The notes beneath the pieces are model-generated. The model was not told the DNA's origin and made no database searches. It worked only from the letters and a program-made list of their open reading frames with translations. Positions 1 to 14,262 of a DNA stretch of 64,000 nt are shown here, piece by piece. The stretch comes from Acestrorhynchus altus. Its lineage: Eukaryota > Chordata > Actinopteri > Characiformes > Acestrorhynchidae. The DNA is taken from positions 5,961,083-6,025,082 of the forward strand of contig JAVGWO010000026.1 of the NCBI GenBank assembly GCA_034509495.1. Direction: 5' to 3'. How positions within the stretch are numbered: the first letter of the stretch is position 1; each line of letters opens with the position of its first letter. The translations under genes were made by a program, and so were the position numbers.

Positions 1-3000
1 GGCTTGGCCAGTGCTGAAGTGAAACTCAGCAGGAAGACAGAAATGTAAAATCGCTCTCCAACTACAGCTGCTTAGAGAACTAGAAAATGCTGAGACTATC
101 ATTTATTCAGAGATTTATGAGCTCAATAACTATCATGTTTATCAGATCCATCATGATTAAAAGAGCCTGCCCATGCATGCCACAATTCATCAGAGCCACC
201 TGCAACCACAAGCAACAAATACAGTAACTAGGGATGTATTAGCTTTCCACTAGTATAGATGTAACGGCAGATTGCTAAATATTTGTTAAGGTATTCAGGT
301 TAGTTTCAATGTTGATGTTAAGTTCTAATATTTCCTTCCATTATTTCTTCCCTTCCTTCATCAGTTTTCTCCTTGAACCCCAAAAAAGGGGTCTGGTTAG
401 AGGTCTTCAGTAAGACAATGGATTTGTATAGAACCACCATATATCAAACAAATATTTGAGCTCTCAGTAATATACAGAACCTTTCTTCTCGGCGTGTACT
501 TCCTAATCTTCTTCCCTACATGTATCAGATTAAAGAGGTAGTGAGGGCCACTGTATACATTGATCAGATTAAACATATTTGGATCTTAAAGAACCTAAAT
601 GATGAAAAAATGTCCTAAAATGGGTTTTTCAGAGAGTCAAATCATCTTTTTTTGCTCCCTTCATTAATGGCCTGAGTTTGATCCTGTGACGGTCACTCAG
701 ATTCAGGTTCCAAACTAGTGATGAGAATCAAGACCCGTTAACACCAACAAGATTTGGACTTTACATAACGTACAAACATCTGCTCATGTGCCATGTCACC
801 GAATGACCGGTCAGACCTCCCCTTATCGAGTGTTACACCTGCTTGAGAACTCTGAAGTGCTCATTATGAAATCTAATCTATCACTTGAACACTTAGATGA
901 CCTTATGAACTATGACACGCATTTCATACACGGTTCACACTCGGTTTTAATAGAGTTCACTGACTTTTACATCTGATACCTGCTAGATGCAATTGTTGTT
1001 GACAAATGTTGGGTGCAAGCACTCTGGCTGATGTCGACGTCACTTTCACATACATACAGTATTCACAAAGTATGCACATTTTGTTATTTTACAGCCTTAT
1101 TCCAAAAAGGATTCATGTTTTCCTCAAAATTCTACACACAGTACCCAGAGTCAAGACTTGAACTCGACTGAACACCTCTGAAGATCTAACACACTGTGCA
1201 CTGACACTGCGCATCCAATCTGACAAGGTTCTGCAAAGAAGAAAGGGAGAAACTTTCCAAAAACAGGTGTGTAAAGCATGTAGCATCATAATCAAAAACA
1301 CTTGAGGCTGTAACTGCTGTCAAAGGTTCTTCAACATGGTATCAAGCAAAGGTTGTGAATACTGCTAGTAATTATGGAACTACAAAGTGCTCCTGTTATG
1401 TAATTGAAGCTGATAAAAATGAACAGTGAGTGTAGAAACAAGCAGGTGGTCATAAAAGTTGTGGTTGACTGTAAACCAGTAAGAAAAATCTATTTCAGAC
1501 CGTCACTGCACTGTGACATGATCTCTTGATTAACAAAATACTGCTGCATAATATATGTACACTACCAGTCAAAAGTTTCAGAACCCATATTAGGTGTTCT
1601 AAAACTTTTGACAAGTAGTGTGCGTGTGTGTATGTATGTATATATATCACACACAGACACACTTTATGAATAGAAATGGAAAGAAGGGTTACAATGGTTA
1701 TGGTTAGACTAAGAGTTAGGTTTATATGAGGCTTAGGTGGAGGTGGAGGTGGAGGCAATAAAATTGCACTGCTCACTTTGCAACAGTCTGTTCAAATCAT
1801 TTCATTTCTGCATGTCAGAGTTGTGTTGTGTTGTGTGTATGTAACTCATACAGATGCACAACAGACTGAAAATATTTAATAGACATTGCATGACTCCTGA
1901 AATGCTCTTTTATTCACATATGTATGAACTCCTCAAGACCGGGCTTGGCTCGGAACAGCACCCACACTGCTATACAGGCACAAATGAGCTTTAATGGAAC
2001 ATTTATTCATACATTTATGAATAAAAATGTTTAGGTGACAGTATTTGGAGGAAGGTTTGTTCCTGAGTAGTGTTTTGAAGTATTATGAACAATAAACAGA
2101 CTCAACAGCAGAACCAGAAAAACAGCTTTAGTTATCTTGGTACAAAACTTTCACAGTTATTACAAAACTCAGTGTTCTGTTGATCTAGTTTAAAAAATTG
2201 GCATACAGCTCACAATATTGCAGCTTCTGGTGAAAATTAAGACATCAGATGAAGAATGACAATATTTTCATAGAGGATGTTAACGTTGATTGTGCTTAGA
2301 AAACTTTACTGTTATCTTAGCAAAGAGCAACAACAAATAGCTAGAAATGTCTCCAACGGCGCTTGTGATTTTAGCGTGCAAAAGCAGTTCAAAGCAACCG
2401 GATGTTTTGGGCTCCTGGAATGTCCTTTATGATCAAGAGGTTGAACAAGTCATTATCAGGAACACTTTAGTCTGAGTCAGTTGAGGTGTGTGCATGTGTG
2501 TGTACAGTGCATGACATTCTGTCACTGAATTGACCTGAAAGAAATTCAAATTAAACCACCTCTAACTTTGATACGTCACATGAATGAAACAATTGATCAA
2601 TATCTGAGTATCCAGAAGACCTCTGTAATGGTCTTGGAGATGTTTATCTGTTTTTTTTATAATTATTTGATTTTATATAGTTATATTTTGCATAACGTTT
2701 GCCTTTAACTATTTATGAGAACATTGAAGAACAGGTGTGTAAAATACATTACCATAAGGTAGGTAGAAATTTAGTAAACTTTATTTTAATGGGAAGCGTG
2801 ATGGACACATGATGAGAGTTCAGTTCAGAGGAGTATGGATATAGCATCGAGGGTGAGAACCACCACGGAGGCAGAAAGACATAAATAACCAAATTATACA
2901 TGTGACCCAAAAGGTACACAAGGTAATTAGCTACATTTAGTTTACATTTGCATATAATGTTTTGTATATGTCGTGAGATGGACAGTGTGATGCATTAGTA

Positions 3001-3290
3001 TTAATTATTGGAGCTAAGCACCTTTTCTTTAGTGTTGTGTTCGAGCTTGTTGGACACTATTGAGAGACTCTAAAACGACAGAGAAAGTGGACATATTGAA
3101 CCCAGTCTTTTATTTCTTGTAGTTTTCATGGTGTCTGAAGACAAAAGAGAGAAGATAAATCCTTGAAAGACATCTGTACAATGTGTGGCCATTCTTTCAT
3201 TGGACCAGTGTAACTACATACTTAAATGTGAAATAAGCCAAACACCCCCTTTAACTGTATGCATTTGAGCCCCTTTCTCAACAGTTAAAC
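1..3290. other. tesk1 intron: no gene seen
   Basis: AT-rich intron DNA. Apart from the 70-bp hairpin at 1,555 and a short GGAGGTGGAGGTGGA run near 1,740 nothing is recognised. Short open frames (for example 788-976 and 1,495-1,776) resemble no family. Confidence 0.6.
1555..1630. repeat. Short Tc1-type inverted-repeat MITE
   Basis: ACACTACCAGTCAAAAGTTTCAGAAC and, inverted, TTCTAAAACTTTTGACAAGTAGTGTG form a hairpin of about 70 bp resembling terminal repeats of a fish Tc1 family. Confidence 0.6.
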
Positions 3291-3296
3291 AAAACT

Positions 3297-3329
<33 letters not shown>
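3297..3329. repeat. (TG)n microsatellite
   Basis: About 15 pure TG units following AAACTGG. Confidence 0.95.
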
Positions 3330-3547
3330 TCTTATCAAACAAACACAGTCTAATTACAGTATTTGCATTTCAGTCAAAGTACTGCTGACAGCCTCAACAT
3401 TCTCACACACTGGGGTTTGTGTGCGTCTAAAAATAAAAAAAACAAACCTACAGAAGGATAAAGACTAACTCATTCACTCTCATATACACAGTGTAAATTG
3501 CAGGCAGATGTGAGAAAAGGTCATGCAATAAAAGTGCAGAGTGATGG

Positions 3548-3550
<3 letters not shown>

Positions 3551-3622
<72 letters not shown>
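3551..3622. repeat. (CA)n(TA)n compound microsatellite
   Basis: About 16 CA units passing through CATACA into about 17 TA units. Confidence 0.95.
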
Positions 3623-3623
<1 letters not shown>

Positions 3624-3719
3624 CATATACATGTGGACATCTGCTCGCTCAAAATTTCTACTGAAATCAATGGAGTTTATCCTGATTTTGTATTAGATTT
3701 TGGAGCATTGCTGTGAGGT

Positions 3720-3935
3720 TTGATTGCAATCAGCAACAGCAGCATTATTGAGTTCAGGATGTTGAATGATCATCATCAAACCTCATCCCCAACTGCACAA
3801 CAAGCCCCAAAAGCACATCTGTGTCTGCAATGGGTGAAAACAAAGTAGCTGAATGCATTCATTAGAAGGGGTGTCCACAAATATTTGGACATAGTGTATG
3901 AAACATTTAGCATAATATAAAAGGTCTAAACTGTG
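3720..3935. repeat. Tc1-like remnant
   Basis: TGAGGTTTGATTGCAATCAG at the left and GTGTCCACAAATATTTGGAC at the right are parts of a Tc1-like element (inside region and terminal repeat). It is short and internally deleted. Confidence 0.6.
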
Positions 3936-4051
3936 CTGTCCCACACTCATTAACACAGTCCAGCAGTCTCTCAAAGCTCACCACTATAAAGTAACTTGCA
4001 TTCAATAAGATGTACAGTTTTCCTGACACTACAAACTCATACAGTGGAGCT

Positions 4052-4377
4052 TAGGGCTGGGCGATATGGACCAAAAATATCAATATATTTAACTGAATGG
4101 TGACATATAGATATATGATATGAAAAATAAACAGTGAAAAAATAAGCACACTCCATGAAATCCTTCTTCCATCTTTTCTACTATATTTAAACATATTGAA
4201 AATTCATCATTCCCAAGTCTTAAGTCTCCAAAGTGTGTACAAGAGAGCATTGAGACAATATGTTATTTAAATGTTATTTAAAAACTTGATATAAACAATA
4301 TCACCTCAGACCATATGCCACTCTATTTATATCCTAATGTCAATATGAATATTTATATATCGTATTCATAGCCCTAC
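4052..4377. repeat. hAT-type MITE, GGGCTGGGCGATATGG family
   Basis: It begins TAGGGCTGGGCGATATGGAC and ends CATAGCCCTA, so the ends are inverted repeats. It contains TATCACCTCAGACCATAT, also found in the copy at 15 kb. This element type is frequent in fish. Confidence 0.7.
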
Positions 4378-4934
4378 TGGAGCTATGAGGCTACCATAGA
4401 TAAGTATCAGAAGCTAACTAGTGGCTTTAATCAATCCCTTGTCAGCTAAATAAACCTCGTAACTCCAAATGCAGCCAATCTAGCAGGGCATGTTGAGAGT
4501 CTGCAGTTGGCTTTGTTAGGTTTGCAGTTTTGCAGTTAGGTTTGCAGTGAAGTAAGAAGGAAAAAATGGTCCAAACAGGAAAAAATATTCCCTGAACAAT
4601 CACTTTAGGTGCAAGGCAAAGCTCTTTATGTGAGAACGCTGCTGTTCTGTCTTCCAGTCCAGCAGTCTGTCATCAGCAGACAGGAACCCAAACAAGACAC
4701 AAAGGCTGACCATGTTAGTAAGCACCACACACTAAACATTGCCAGTGGTACTGCGTGTGTCCTGCACAGTAAGGCACCAATGCCGCTAGCCCAGATTGTT
4801 TAGTCTGAATCAGAGAGAGAGACTGAGATTTAAACAAGTCACCCACACTCACTATACTATACTATGCAGTTACACCCCTCAGCTTAAGAGCAATGGCGAT
4901 ACAATAGTTGCACCAAAACTAAGTATCAGACTGC

Positions 4935-5660
4935 ACTGTTATTGGGAAGGAAGATAAAGATTAACAGGAACAATAAATGATTAAAATTTAGACACACATG
5001 GGCAACATATATATTGAGCATATACTGTCTCTCAGTTACAGCATTGGCTATAATGCAACATGACGTCTCAAAATAGATTGCAGAGGTTCCTAATGGTGTC
5101 CTGTGATAATCCATACCATTCAGCTTTAATATTCTCACCAGTGTCCAGCAGTTGGGATGGAGTGCTGATAATGTTTCAAATAGCATCCCACACATTTGTA
5201 ATCAGGGATCGGTCTGGCGATGCAATTGGCCATGGCATAGTACAGTGTATTCATCAAGGCAAGCTCGAAATGGTACTAGTATGACAAGCACGATCATGAA
5301 ATAGAACAGATTATCCTGCTTTGGTTGGAATAACCATCTCTGCTGTTAAGAGAAGGCTCTGTATTAGTTTTTGGAGCATGGCTGTGAGGATTTGATTGCA
5401 TTCATCAACAGTTTAAGATGTTGTATGATCACAAACCCACCTTATGCCCAACTCCTCAAGTAAAACCTCGGCTTCGTACGAATTTGCACCCCTTCTGGAC
5501 ATGTGAAACATGACCAAACTGTTGATAATGGCTCTGACCACAAAGCCTACACACATGGAGACCTGAAGACAATCTGCTGTCATTCTTAGCAACAGCCTGA
5601 ACATGACAGTCTGCCACTACACACATGCATTGCAATTGGTTGATTCCTTCTGGGCGCAAC
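4935..5660. repeat. Interspersed repeat family R1 (copy 1), DNA-transposon-like
   Basis: It shares GACGTCTCA...TGCAGAGGTTCCTA, CCTTCTGGACATGTGA and TGTCTCTCAGT with copies at 17.1, 58.2 and 60.7 kb. It also contains TGTGAGGATTTGATTGCATT, a common piece of fish Tc1-like elements, and CTTCTGGGCGCAACTATTTT at its end. No intact reading frame is seen. Confidence 0.55.
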
Positions 5661-5954
5661 TATTTTTTGATGACCAATGTACAATGAAATATAATGAAAA
5701 GCTTACAAAGTATAATATTAGTAATTATTTGTAACAATGAAGAGGTAGCACATGTTATATTTCTATAGTAAATATCTAACAGTGTACCAAAGCAATATTT
5801 AGCTTTAAAAATAAACATTACATTTCTTGGCATTTCTGAATTATGCTGTTTGCAATCTCTCTCTTTAAAATTAAACTGATGCAAACCTGCTCAGTAGTTG
5901 CAATTACGTTTTTAATATCTTGTTTAAAATATTGATATTTACGATCTCATGCCC

Positions 5955-6295
5955 AGTCCCATTATCAACCATAACATTAAAACCACCTAACATCGAATAC
6001 ATTTTTGAGCCCCTTGTACTACCAAACCAGCTCGGATCCATTGAGCCATTGACTCTACAAGGTGTCCTGTGGTGTCTAGAACCAAGGCATTAGCAACAGA
6101 TCCTTTAAAGTTTTGTAAGTTGTGAGTTTGGCCTCCGAGAGCAGCAGTGAGGTTAGGTGCACATGAGCCTGCTGGTGGTTCATAGATGGTACTAGAAAAT
6201 CCCCATAAGATATGCCTGATGTTTTGAAGATCTTTCTTAGTTGCCTAACCATTACAATTTGGCCATTGTCAAGTAGCACAGATCTCCAACTTTCC
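5955..6295. repeat. Common teleost DNA repeat (CCATAACATTAAAACCACC type)
   Basis: It begins with CCATAACATTAAAACCACCT and runs through AAGGTGTCCTGTGGTGTCTA and ATTAGCAACAGATCCTTTAA, a well-known dispersed fish sequence. No coding remains. Confidence 0.6.
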
Positions 6296-7094
6296 TGCGT
6301 TTAGTCCAAGTGGGTGAAAAATTGGCAGAAAATGCAGACGTGGACAATGTAAAACAAATGAATACTGCAAAGAAAGAAGTGAAAATCTTTCACTGATAAA
6401 GGACAGACAAGACACAGTGAAAGAAATGGATTCTATTCATAGTGATATGTGATAGCATGATGGAACTGAAATGACTATGATTAGATGGTGGGACAGCAAC
6501 TTCAGCCTTCACTACGTTGACTTTTTTCCACTTAGCATCTCTAAAACTTCTACTGAGACCCATCATGGGTTCTGATCCCTGCATGTATCCCATTCTCTTT
6601 CTCTTCATTTCAGAAGGAAAAGAAGACATTAGCTTGTGGGTAGTGCATCATTAGAACACTGTCCTTTTAAAATGGTGAAGCCCTCCAATGCAATGGTCCC
6701 AAATTCTGGAGGCCTACTCCCATGCACATTTTGTACTTCCTCTTCTTTGACACACCCACTTCAAATGAGTAAGGACAGACCAGGGCTGGAGACAACTCAT
6801 TAGCTTGTTATCTTCAACATAAGCCCATAACAGAAGACAATAAATTAGGTTTTACTAGAAAATAAAAACTGATGCGAAACTGTGCAGGTTATCAGCTGGG
6901 GAAATGGAAGTAAGCATTGTACACTGCCAATTCATGTACAAATTAAGAGTCCACTCCACATTACTGGTTTCCCTTGTTTTACAGGCATATACGCAGGCAT
7001 GTGTTTTAGTAAAATAAACTTTATCCTATAAAGCTTTGACATTTCTCACAAGTTCCAAATAAAATACTACCATTTTGGCTAGAAATGGCCACCT

Positions 7095-7390
7095 CTGTTT
7101 AAGGGGCAGACATGGCCTGTTGGATAGGGAACCAACCTGGTCACTGGAAGGTTGCTGGTTTGAATACCTGAACTGTCAGGGCATGACTGAAGTGCCCTTG
7201 AGCAAGGCACTTAACTCCCCAACAGCTCCTCAGGCGCTGTGGATAGGGATTGTGTGCTCACTGAACCCTTAGTGTGTTAATTCACTAGTGTGTATGTGTG
7301 TGTTTCACTGTGTGTGGATGGGTTAAATGTGGAGGACAAATATCCCTATGTGCAGCACAGTGGGTCTATAAGCACCTAACCTAACCCGAT
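7095..7390 (+). repeat. tRNA-derived SINE
   Basis: CATGGCCTGTTGGATAGGG (A-box-like) and GGTTGCTGGTTTGAATACC (B-box-like) lie at normal tRNA spacing, followed by the fish-SINE body GTGCCCTTGAGCAAGGCAC and CTCAGGCGCTGTGGATAGGG. It cannot fold as a full tRNA, so it is not a tRNA gene. Confidence 0.75.
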
Positions 7391-7815
7391 TTAAGGAAAA
7401 TCTAGTCTGGGTGTCAAAGTGATGTGATGGTCATGGTGAAAAAGTGATTAATCATCTCCAACTTGGAAAAATGCCATTCCCTCTTTCAACCCATGTAATA
7501 TTATCCTTATGTAATCCTTTCAGAATCGTTCTAGTACAGCCAGAGATGTCTGCCTTTTAAAGGAAAAAGCTTTAAAATTTAAAGACCCTGTAACACACTG
7601 CACAGACTTCAGAGCTCCCATCCTTTAGTTTAGTTGTTAAGTGTAGAGCAACACAAATATCTAAAGTCTAACATAAAATATGAAATTAGCTCTAATACAC
7701 ACCAATTAACACAGACCTCCAAAGCCTGGTCCTGGTCATCTACCAGTCAGGCTTGTGCAATAAAACAATCGTCTGAACAAACCTTTTTCAATAGGGAGAA
7801 GGACAACCCCCCCAC

Positions 7816-7817
<2 letters not shown>

Positions 7818-7852
<35 letters not shown>

Positions 7853-8032
7853 CTGCAGCGGGACAGTCACTGACAGCCGAGCATGTCTTGACAAAAGAGA
7901 AGCAGAACATGGTGTAAAAACAGTCAGTGCTTCAAGTCAAAACTGGCCCACAAATAGTTTTAAATCTCGCACTCTCCTGTCAATCACAACTCGTAACCAA
8001 CTGCACTGAAAGCACTTAACCAGTCTCATTAC

Positions 8033-8062
<30 letters not shown>
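7818..8062. repeat. Two (CA)n microsatellites
   Basis: CA tracts at about 7,818-7,850 and 8,034-8,061, separated by ordinary sequence; a C7 run precedes the first. Confidence 0.93.
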
Positions 8063-8063
<1 letters not shown>

Positions 8064-8155
8064 CTGTCTGAAGACTTTTTTCCCTTCTGATAAAACACTC
8101 TACTGTACTCCTTTACATAATCTTTATTTAATGAACAGTAATAAAGGCAGGCCTG

Positions 8156-8271
<116 letters not shown>

Positions 8272-8339
8272 CACAAACATACTTATACACACAATGGTGC
8301 ATTGTCATGCATGAAGGCACAGTCAGTCACAAATTGAGG

Positions 8340-8640
8340 TTCAGATATTTTCACATCTTCTGGGAAAGCCTACCAGCTCTCTCCATGATTCCAGCCCAAA
8401 ACATGACTCCTCCAACTCCTTGCTGATGTAACAGTCATCCACTACTCCATCCATCTGGACCATGCAGGGTTGCACGGCACTCCTCAATAAACAAGACTAT
8501 TTGAAAGTAGTCCTCATGCATGTCTGGGGCCATTGCTACCGGTTCTGCTTTTGTGCATTGGTTGGGGGGGGGCAAATAGTTGGTATATTCACAAAAGCAA
8601 GCCTCTGGATGATCCTACACCTTGAGGTTCCCTTAATTTG
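8340..8640 (-). repeat. DNA-transposon-like remnant
   Basis: The text AGCTCTCTCCATGATTCCAG, CCAAAACATGACTCCTCC and CTTGCTGATGTAACAGTCATCC reads on the minus strand like a degraded transposase (WMDGVVDDCYI, SCFGLESW). It is immediately next to the long TA array. Family not determined. Confidence 0.4.
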
Positions 8641-11600
8641 ATGAATTTATCAGAAACTTTCCTCATTATACCTTTGTGTGTATGAATAATACTTAATATT
8701 GTAGGAGAAATGGTAATCTGCTATAATGTTAAATTTGAAGTATTTAATATGTAACACCAAAAACATAGCATGCTGTGCATTTACCTAACTTTTAAATCCA
8801 ATGTTTCTACAGTACAATTTGCACACAAGGTTCCACACAAACAACCCACTCACGTTCTTTTTTGGGATTAAATCATACATAGATAGTAACCTGCATAATA
8901 GATGCAATATTACAATATGGCCATTTTTATCTTGTGCAAAATTTCTCGATATATAGATATTTATGGAATATTGGGGTAATTTCTGGGTCCTCACAGGCCA
9001 CTGCTTTGGCCAACATGCTTTGGAGATGTCTTGTAGGACTATGTATACAGTAAAGTGATAAATTACGACAGAATATGCTTTTTTCTGAGCCCATTACAGA
9101 CAATCAATACTTAAAAAACAACAACCAAAAAAACAGACATACTCTCGCAGCTATTCTTTATTTATCCATTCCATCTACAGACACAAATTGGACATGAACT
9201 AGATAGTTCACTTAGTTCAGATGAGGGACACGTCTGTGTCATCACACTGCAGTCGGATACAGTTTCCTCCTCCATAGGAATCTGAGCTGCAGGATATCAC
9301 TGAGAAGCGTGTGATAAATAGCCAACTTGAACAATGAAATATTCTTACAGATATCTTACACATGCCTTACTCCAAAATCAGAAACAGGCCTGATAATTAG
9401 TCCTTCAGGCAGGGGACACAGAAAACACTGATACTATTGGAGAATTAAGAGATAAACTACTGGGCTGTGAATGATTCCAGAGCAAATGGAACCTTTAGTC
9501 TTTTATGATGATTTCTCAGGTAACATTACAGCTGGATGGAAACAGAAAGCAGACATATTTCTTTATGTATTTTGTAAAGAGAGCTTGAAATTGATAAAAG
9601 CAATTAATAAATAAAAGATTAATTTGACTAATTTGACTAATTGGACTAATTTGAAGCTTTTTTGAAGACTAAACTAGGAACCATCCCATGTACTGAAATA
9701 ACTATGTCTGGAATCAATAGCAGTAGTAACTTTTCCCTGAATTAGGCTGGCCCCTCACATCCATATTCACATTATGCATCAAATTATTACTTACACGATA
9801 AAGCTTAAACGTGGATTAGGATCAGGTTTCAAAATGGTGCCAATATTGTGGTAAGAATTACAAAGAGGAAGGTAAGGATACGATTAACATTACGATTAAG
9901 ATTAGGGTCATACTTGGGGTAAGATTTCAGACCAAGTTCATTCAGGATTAAAGGCCAGAAGCAGGATTATAATAGAATTAAGACCAGTGTTAAAATGTAA
10001 GACTAACCCAAAGTTATGTTGACGTTACCATTAGGGAAATTTAAAGTGAATTCTTTACCTATCAGAGAATGCAAATTAAAGGCAAACTGAGCACCTACAG
10101 GACCTCCAAATTGCAAACTCAACTACAAGCTTTCAAACAAGACCACTTCTTTATCAAACAGACAAAAATGAAAACAGTACATTTATTCAGGAACGATTGA
10201 AACTAATGTTTGTAGGAGTCAAGCAGTCCTGTAGCATTGCTGATAAAGTATAACTAAAACCAAGGAAGCTTGTCAAGACTGTCCTACTGCCCCAAAGCTG
10301 AAGGCCTTCGGCAGGGAATCATCCATCTCAGTCTTCATGAGAAAAGTCATAAGAGATCCATTCATATAACGGAAGGTAAAGAGTGCCTCCAGGCATTTTT
10401 GTGTTTTTCCTCTCATTACAACAATAGTTTTTTGCAAGAGGAGGAGAAAAGAGAGACAGAAGTGAGGAGAGGGGGATCTGCAGTGATACGTCCTCCTGTT
10501 AGAGCAGGTCGTAACTCAGGAAAACAAACTCCACCTGAAGGATGTGTCGTGACAGGCAGTCACAGAGAGAAAACTCCCTCACTCCACTGCAGAACCGCAA
10601 TCGCTTTCAAAATCAGAGCTATGAAATCCACAGCACACAAAAGCCTGACAAGGCTAAGGGCCGTGACACACCAAAACAGACGGCAACAAATCTTTTTAAA
10701 TTAGCCAGCAGGTCGACTGGAGAATGGATCTATGAGAAATGGAACAGACAGAATAATGGAAACATTTCACCAGCTTCCTGAACCAATCAGCTTCTCCATC
10801 ACATTTGCATATATATTGAGCTCATTAACAGTGACATTTTATAATGACTCAGTTCTTACAGACAGCAAACCATTAACTTGTTTATAGGGAAACTCATCCC
10901 TCTCTACTTCACATCCAAGCACACGCTGTTTCGGTGATATTTACATTTGCAAAAGCAACATTTTTAATGCACCAATATGGGAAATCTGGCCTAGAGACTT
11001 AATTCACCATTAGTCCAGAAAGTAATGTCATCAGATTACTTTCCATTACAACTTTAAACCAACAAGACAATAAAGGACAACTGTCCTATTTATTAAGCCA
11101 GTCTACAAAGTCATGGAATATCATTAAATAAATTGATTATTAGATACGTGGTGTTACTTCAGGGAGACCGAATTGGGAGGCAAAATCTAGTGAGTAGGGT
11201 TGAACACTGGCCAGCAAGCTTATTACAAGACGATGTAAATTAGTTTGAGCAAGGCATGATGGGTGCCAGATGGATGGGACATTCCATTTATAAAGTTGTG
11301 TGGGCATTTAACATTCCTCAATCCACATGTGTATTGGAAATACATCATAGGAGGCATTACCACCCACAGTGGAGAGTGTAGTGGGTGGTAATGATCGTGA
11401 CCAGCAGTGTGTAGTTAGAATTGTCCATGCAAACAGGTAAGTGACAGGCAGAAATCCTACAATTGCCTTCAATGTAGGAGGCCCCACATGCTTATCCTGC
11501 AAGTGAGTGCATTGCACTTGAGCTTTACAAACGCCAATGTTTGGAGGAAATATTTTAAGCATAAAGACATTTGTACAGTGTACGATGTGCAAGTGCAGAC

Positions 11601-14226
11601 ATGTACACTTGTGAGCAGTAGAAAAATGAAAAGTTGAGACATTAAACACTGTAATTTGTAGACACTCCCTGAGTTCTAAGCAGTTACAGCACCCAATGCA
11701 AAGCCTTATTCACCATCCTCACCCAATTTCATTTTAAAACTATGACATTACAAATGTTTTCTTTTCTTCTGGGATTTTGTCAATTTACAAGGTTCTTTAT
11801 AAGAACAGCGTTAAGATCAACTCAAGTTTAACAACATATTGCAAATCTGATGTAGATTGTGTTAAGACTTTTCTCAAGAACATGTAATCTGATTATGTAC
11901 AGTCTTCGAGAATACAGTAACCTTGCTTGTACCTTACTGACGTAAGCCTCTTACTTGTATTCGGTTACAACCCGATCCTGTGTACCGATGCCAATACATA
12001 AAACATTTGGCGGGTTTAGTTGCAAAAGGCATTAAAAGCTATTTTCATCAGGAGTGGACACAATACACTTCAGGGCTATATGATCATCCACCCTGTCTTT
12101 ATTGGAGACTGAAAATAGGCTAACGACCAATAAGCAAAATTGTGTATACAGGATATTGGTGGAAAATGGCCCTAAATCTGTTTGGATTATCATCACAGAG
12201 AAAAAAACAACTTCTGTTGGTGTACAAATAGAGTGCAGATATTTATATCGGACAACCAGTTAAATGTTCTGCCCTGTCAGAAACAAATAAATACATATCA
12301 GCCAAAACCTTTTACCTTTTGAAGCCAGTTCAGTTCTCATACACTGAGCATATGTATTTTTAAGGTGTGCTCTTTTGGTAAATCTAGATTTTCATGTAAT
12401 CCAAAAAAGATAATTAATTTGGTGAAAATAATGAGGGTTAATCATTAACAGAGCCATTTTATTAATTTGACAGTCTTTATATCCTATGCTAGAAACAAAA
12501 AGGATGTTGCAGCACTACTATTTTGTCCAGATCCTCTAGCTTAGGGCTAGAAAGCGGGTCAGAAATGTGGCCGACTGGTTAAGGGAGTGAAATCAGGTGT
12601 TGCTGCTGGTTTTTTTTTATCTACAGCCACACTGGTCCAGTTCTGACTGGGTTTAACACCGCTGCTCAAGCCCATTAAGACAGCGAGATGCATACTCTGT
12701 TGTTTCAACACCCTCTGTGAACACTCAGCAGCCTCAGCAGCAGTCCTTTCATCACTCTAAGCTGAATAATGAAAGTCTGAACTTCAGGCACTTAAAAAGA
12801 AAATACTCCAGCCTTCTAGGCTAACCCAGGCTGGCGTAACTGATGGCTGAATGATGCTCTATTTCAGAAGTTAGTAGCAACAGAGCCCTTATATTAAATG
12901 TTTGTCCACATTGACATTTCCAGTCATAAAAGACCAGACTCCAAATTACTTGAATGGGGAAAGGCCTATAAGCCCTAACCTACAGCCATATTATCTTCTT
13001 AAATAACTGATGAAATTATTTTTTTTAAATACAACAAAAATATATATATTACTCTCGTGAATATTTGGGAGAAATTAATAAATGGAATAATAAATGGAAT
13101 TTCATGTTTGGGAGCAAATTCTTCTTTTGGGTTTAAACTGCTCTTCCATGCGATTAGTCACACCTTTGACTTATGGGCTTAGTCACATTATTTTAGACCA
13201 AAAGGACTCCATGGAGACCAAATAAGCTGATGCAGAGTCTGCATAAAATGAATGATTCACCGTTTCCACCATTCGGTTTGACGCTAACAACAGAATGGCG
13301 CTGATATTATATACAGATAGAGATGCTGGATAAACCTAGACATTCCACTGCAGTCTTTTACCAGGAGTTTACTTTTTTTTTTTGTTTTAGAAGTTATTTT
13401 TCATCACAGTTGTAAAAAACCTTAGTACCTCCACTTTTACATCCCTGAAATTCCATTCATCTTTTAACTTGTGTGACCACTTCATGAACAGACGAAAATG
13501 AGGTCAAAATTACCTTTTGAGTAAACTCTTTTGACTCAATGAGTAAGTGACAATGTAACTTACTCATGTCCAACAGCTGAAATTAACAGAGGCATCATTT
13601 CTATAAATATCTAACAGTACATACTCTCTGTCCCCTTGGAACTGTAAGAATCTGACATTTATCATTAAAATGGAGTTATTTACATATTCTTACAATATGA
13701 CCGTATGTGAGGTCTCTAAGTTGTATATATTCTAACCTAGTGATACTATAATCTTGTTTCTATCTCCATTTATGTCATTGCCACTATAAAGACTTTAAGG
13801 CTCAATATCTCAAAACTGTACAGAATGCAGATACAGTCAAGGAACAACTAGACTTATTTTAATTATATGTATTTTCCATATTTTTATTCAGAGCCAAATT
13901 TGGATTCACTGATGCTTTCTAAAAAAACATTAGCAATATTGTGAGACTGAAGCCTGATAATCAAACCTGGACCAATTCATGGTATGTGTGTTGTCCATGG
14001 AAAAAACATGAAAAACATAGTTCTCCAAAATTGTGATTTGCAGGAGAACTTTGAATGAAAGTAAATATGAAATAAGAGAAATCAAAATTAATTTTATTTA
14101 CACTGTGTAAATAGTAACGACATGATTCAAACCAATACTAAAAACAGACAAAATATTACATCTATGGGTTTCACTGGACAGCAGCGATACTTGGTAAACT
14201 TGGTCTTAATTTTTCCAGACAAAAAG
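8640..14226. other. tesk1 intron: no gene seen
   Basis: No exon of the kinase domain was found on the minus strand here (searched by eye for the VAIK/APE/HRDLT-type regions). 11,150-11,640 has the look of a worn dispersed repeat (GTGGGTGGTAATGATCGTGA). 12,640-12,790 and 10,790-10,860 (with ATTTGCATATAT) are non-repetitive and could be regulatory, but evidence is weak. Confidence 0.5.
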
Positions 14227-14262
14227 CTACACTGCTAACCCTAATCCATCATACAAACTTAC

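Noticed and set aside
7095..7160. tRNA gene
   Set aside because: A and B boxes are present but the cloverleaf cannot be completed and a SINE body follows; same for 36,485 and 36,915.
10270..10781. Two overlapping plus-strand open frames of 144 and 79 codons
   Set aside because: No domain, signal or conserved motif; arginine/serine-rich text of ordinary intron DNA; no splice or start context that supports a gene.
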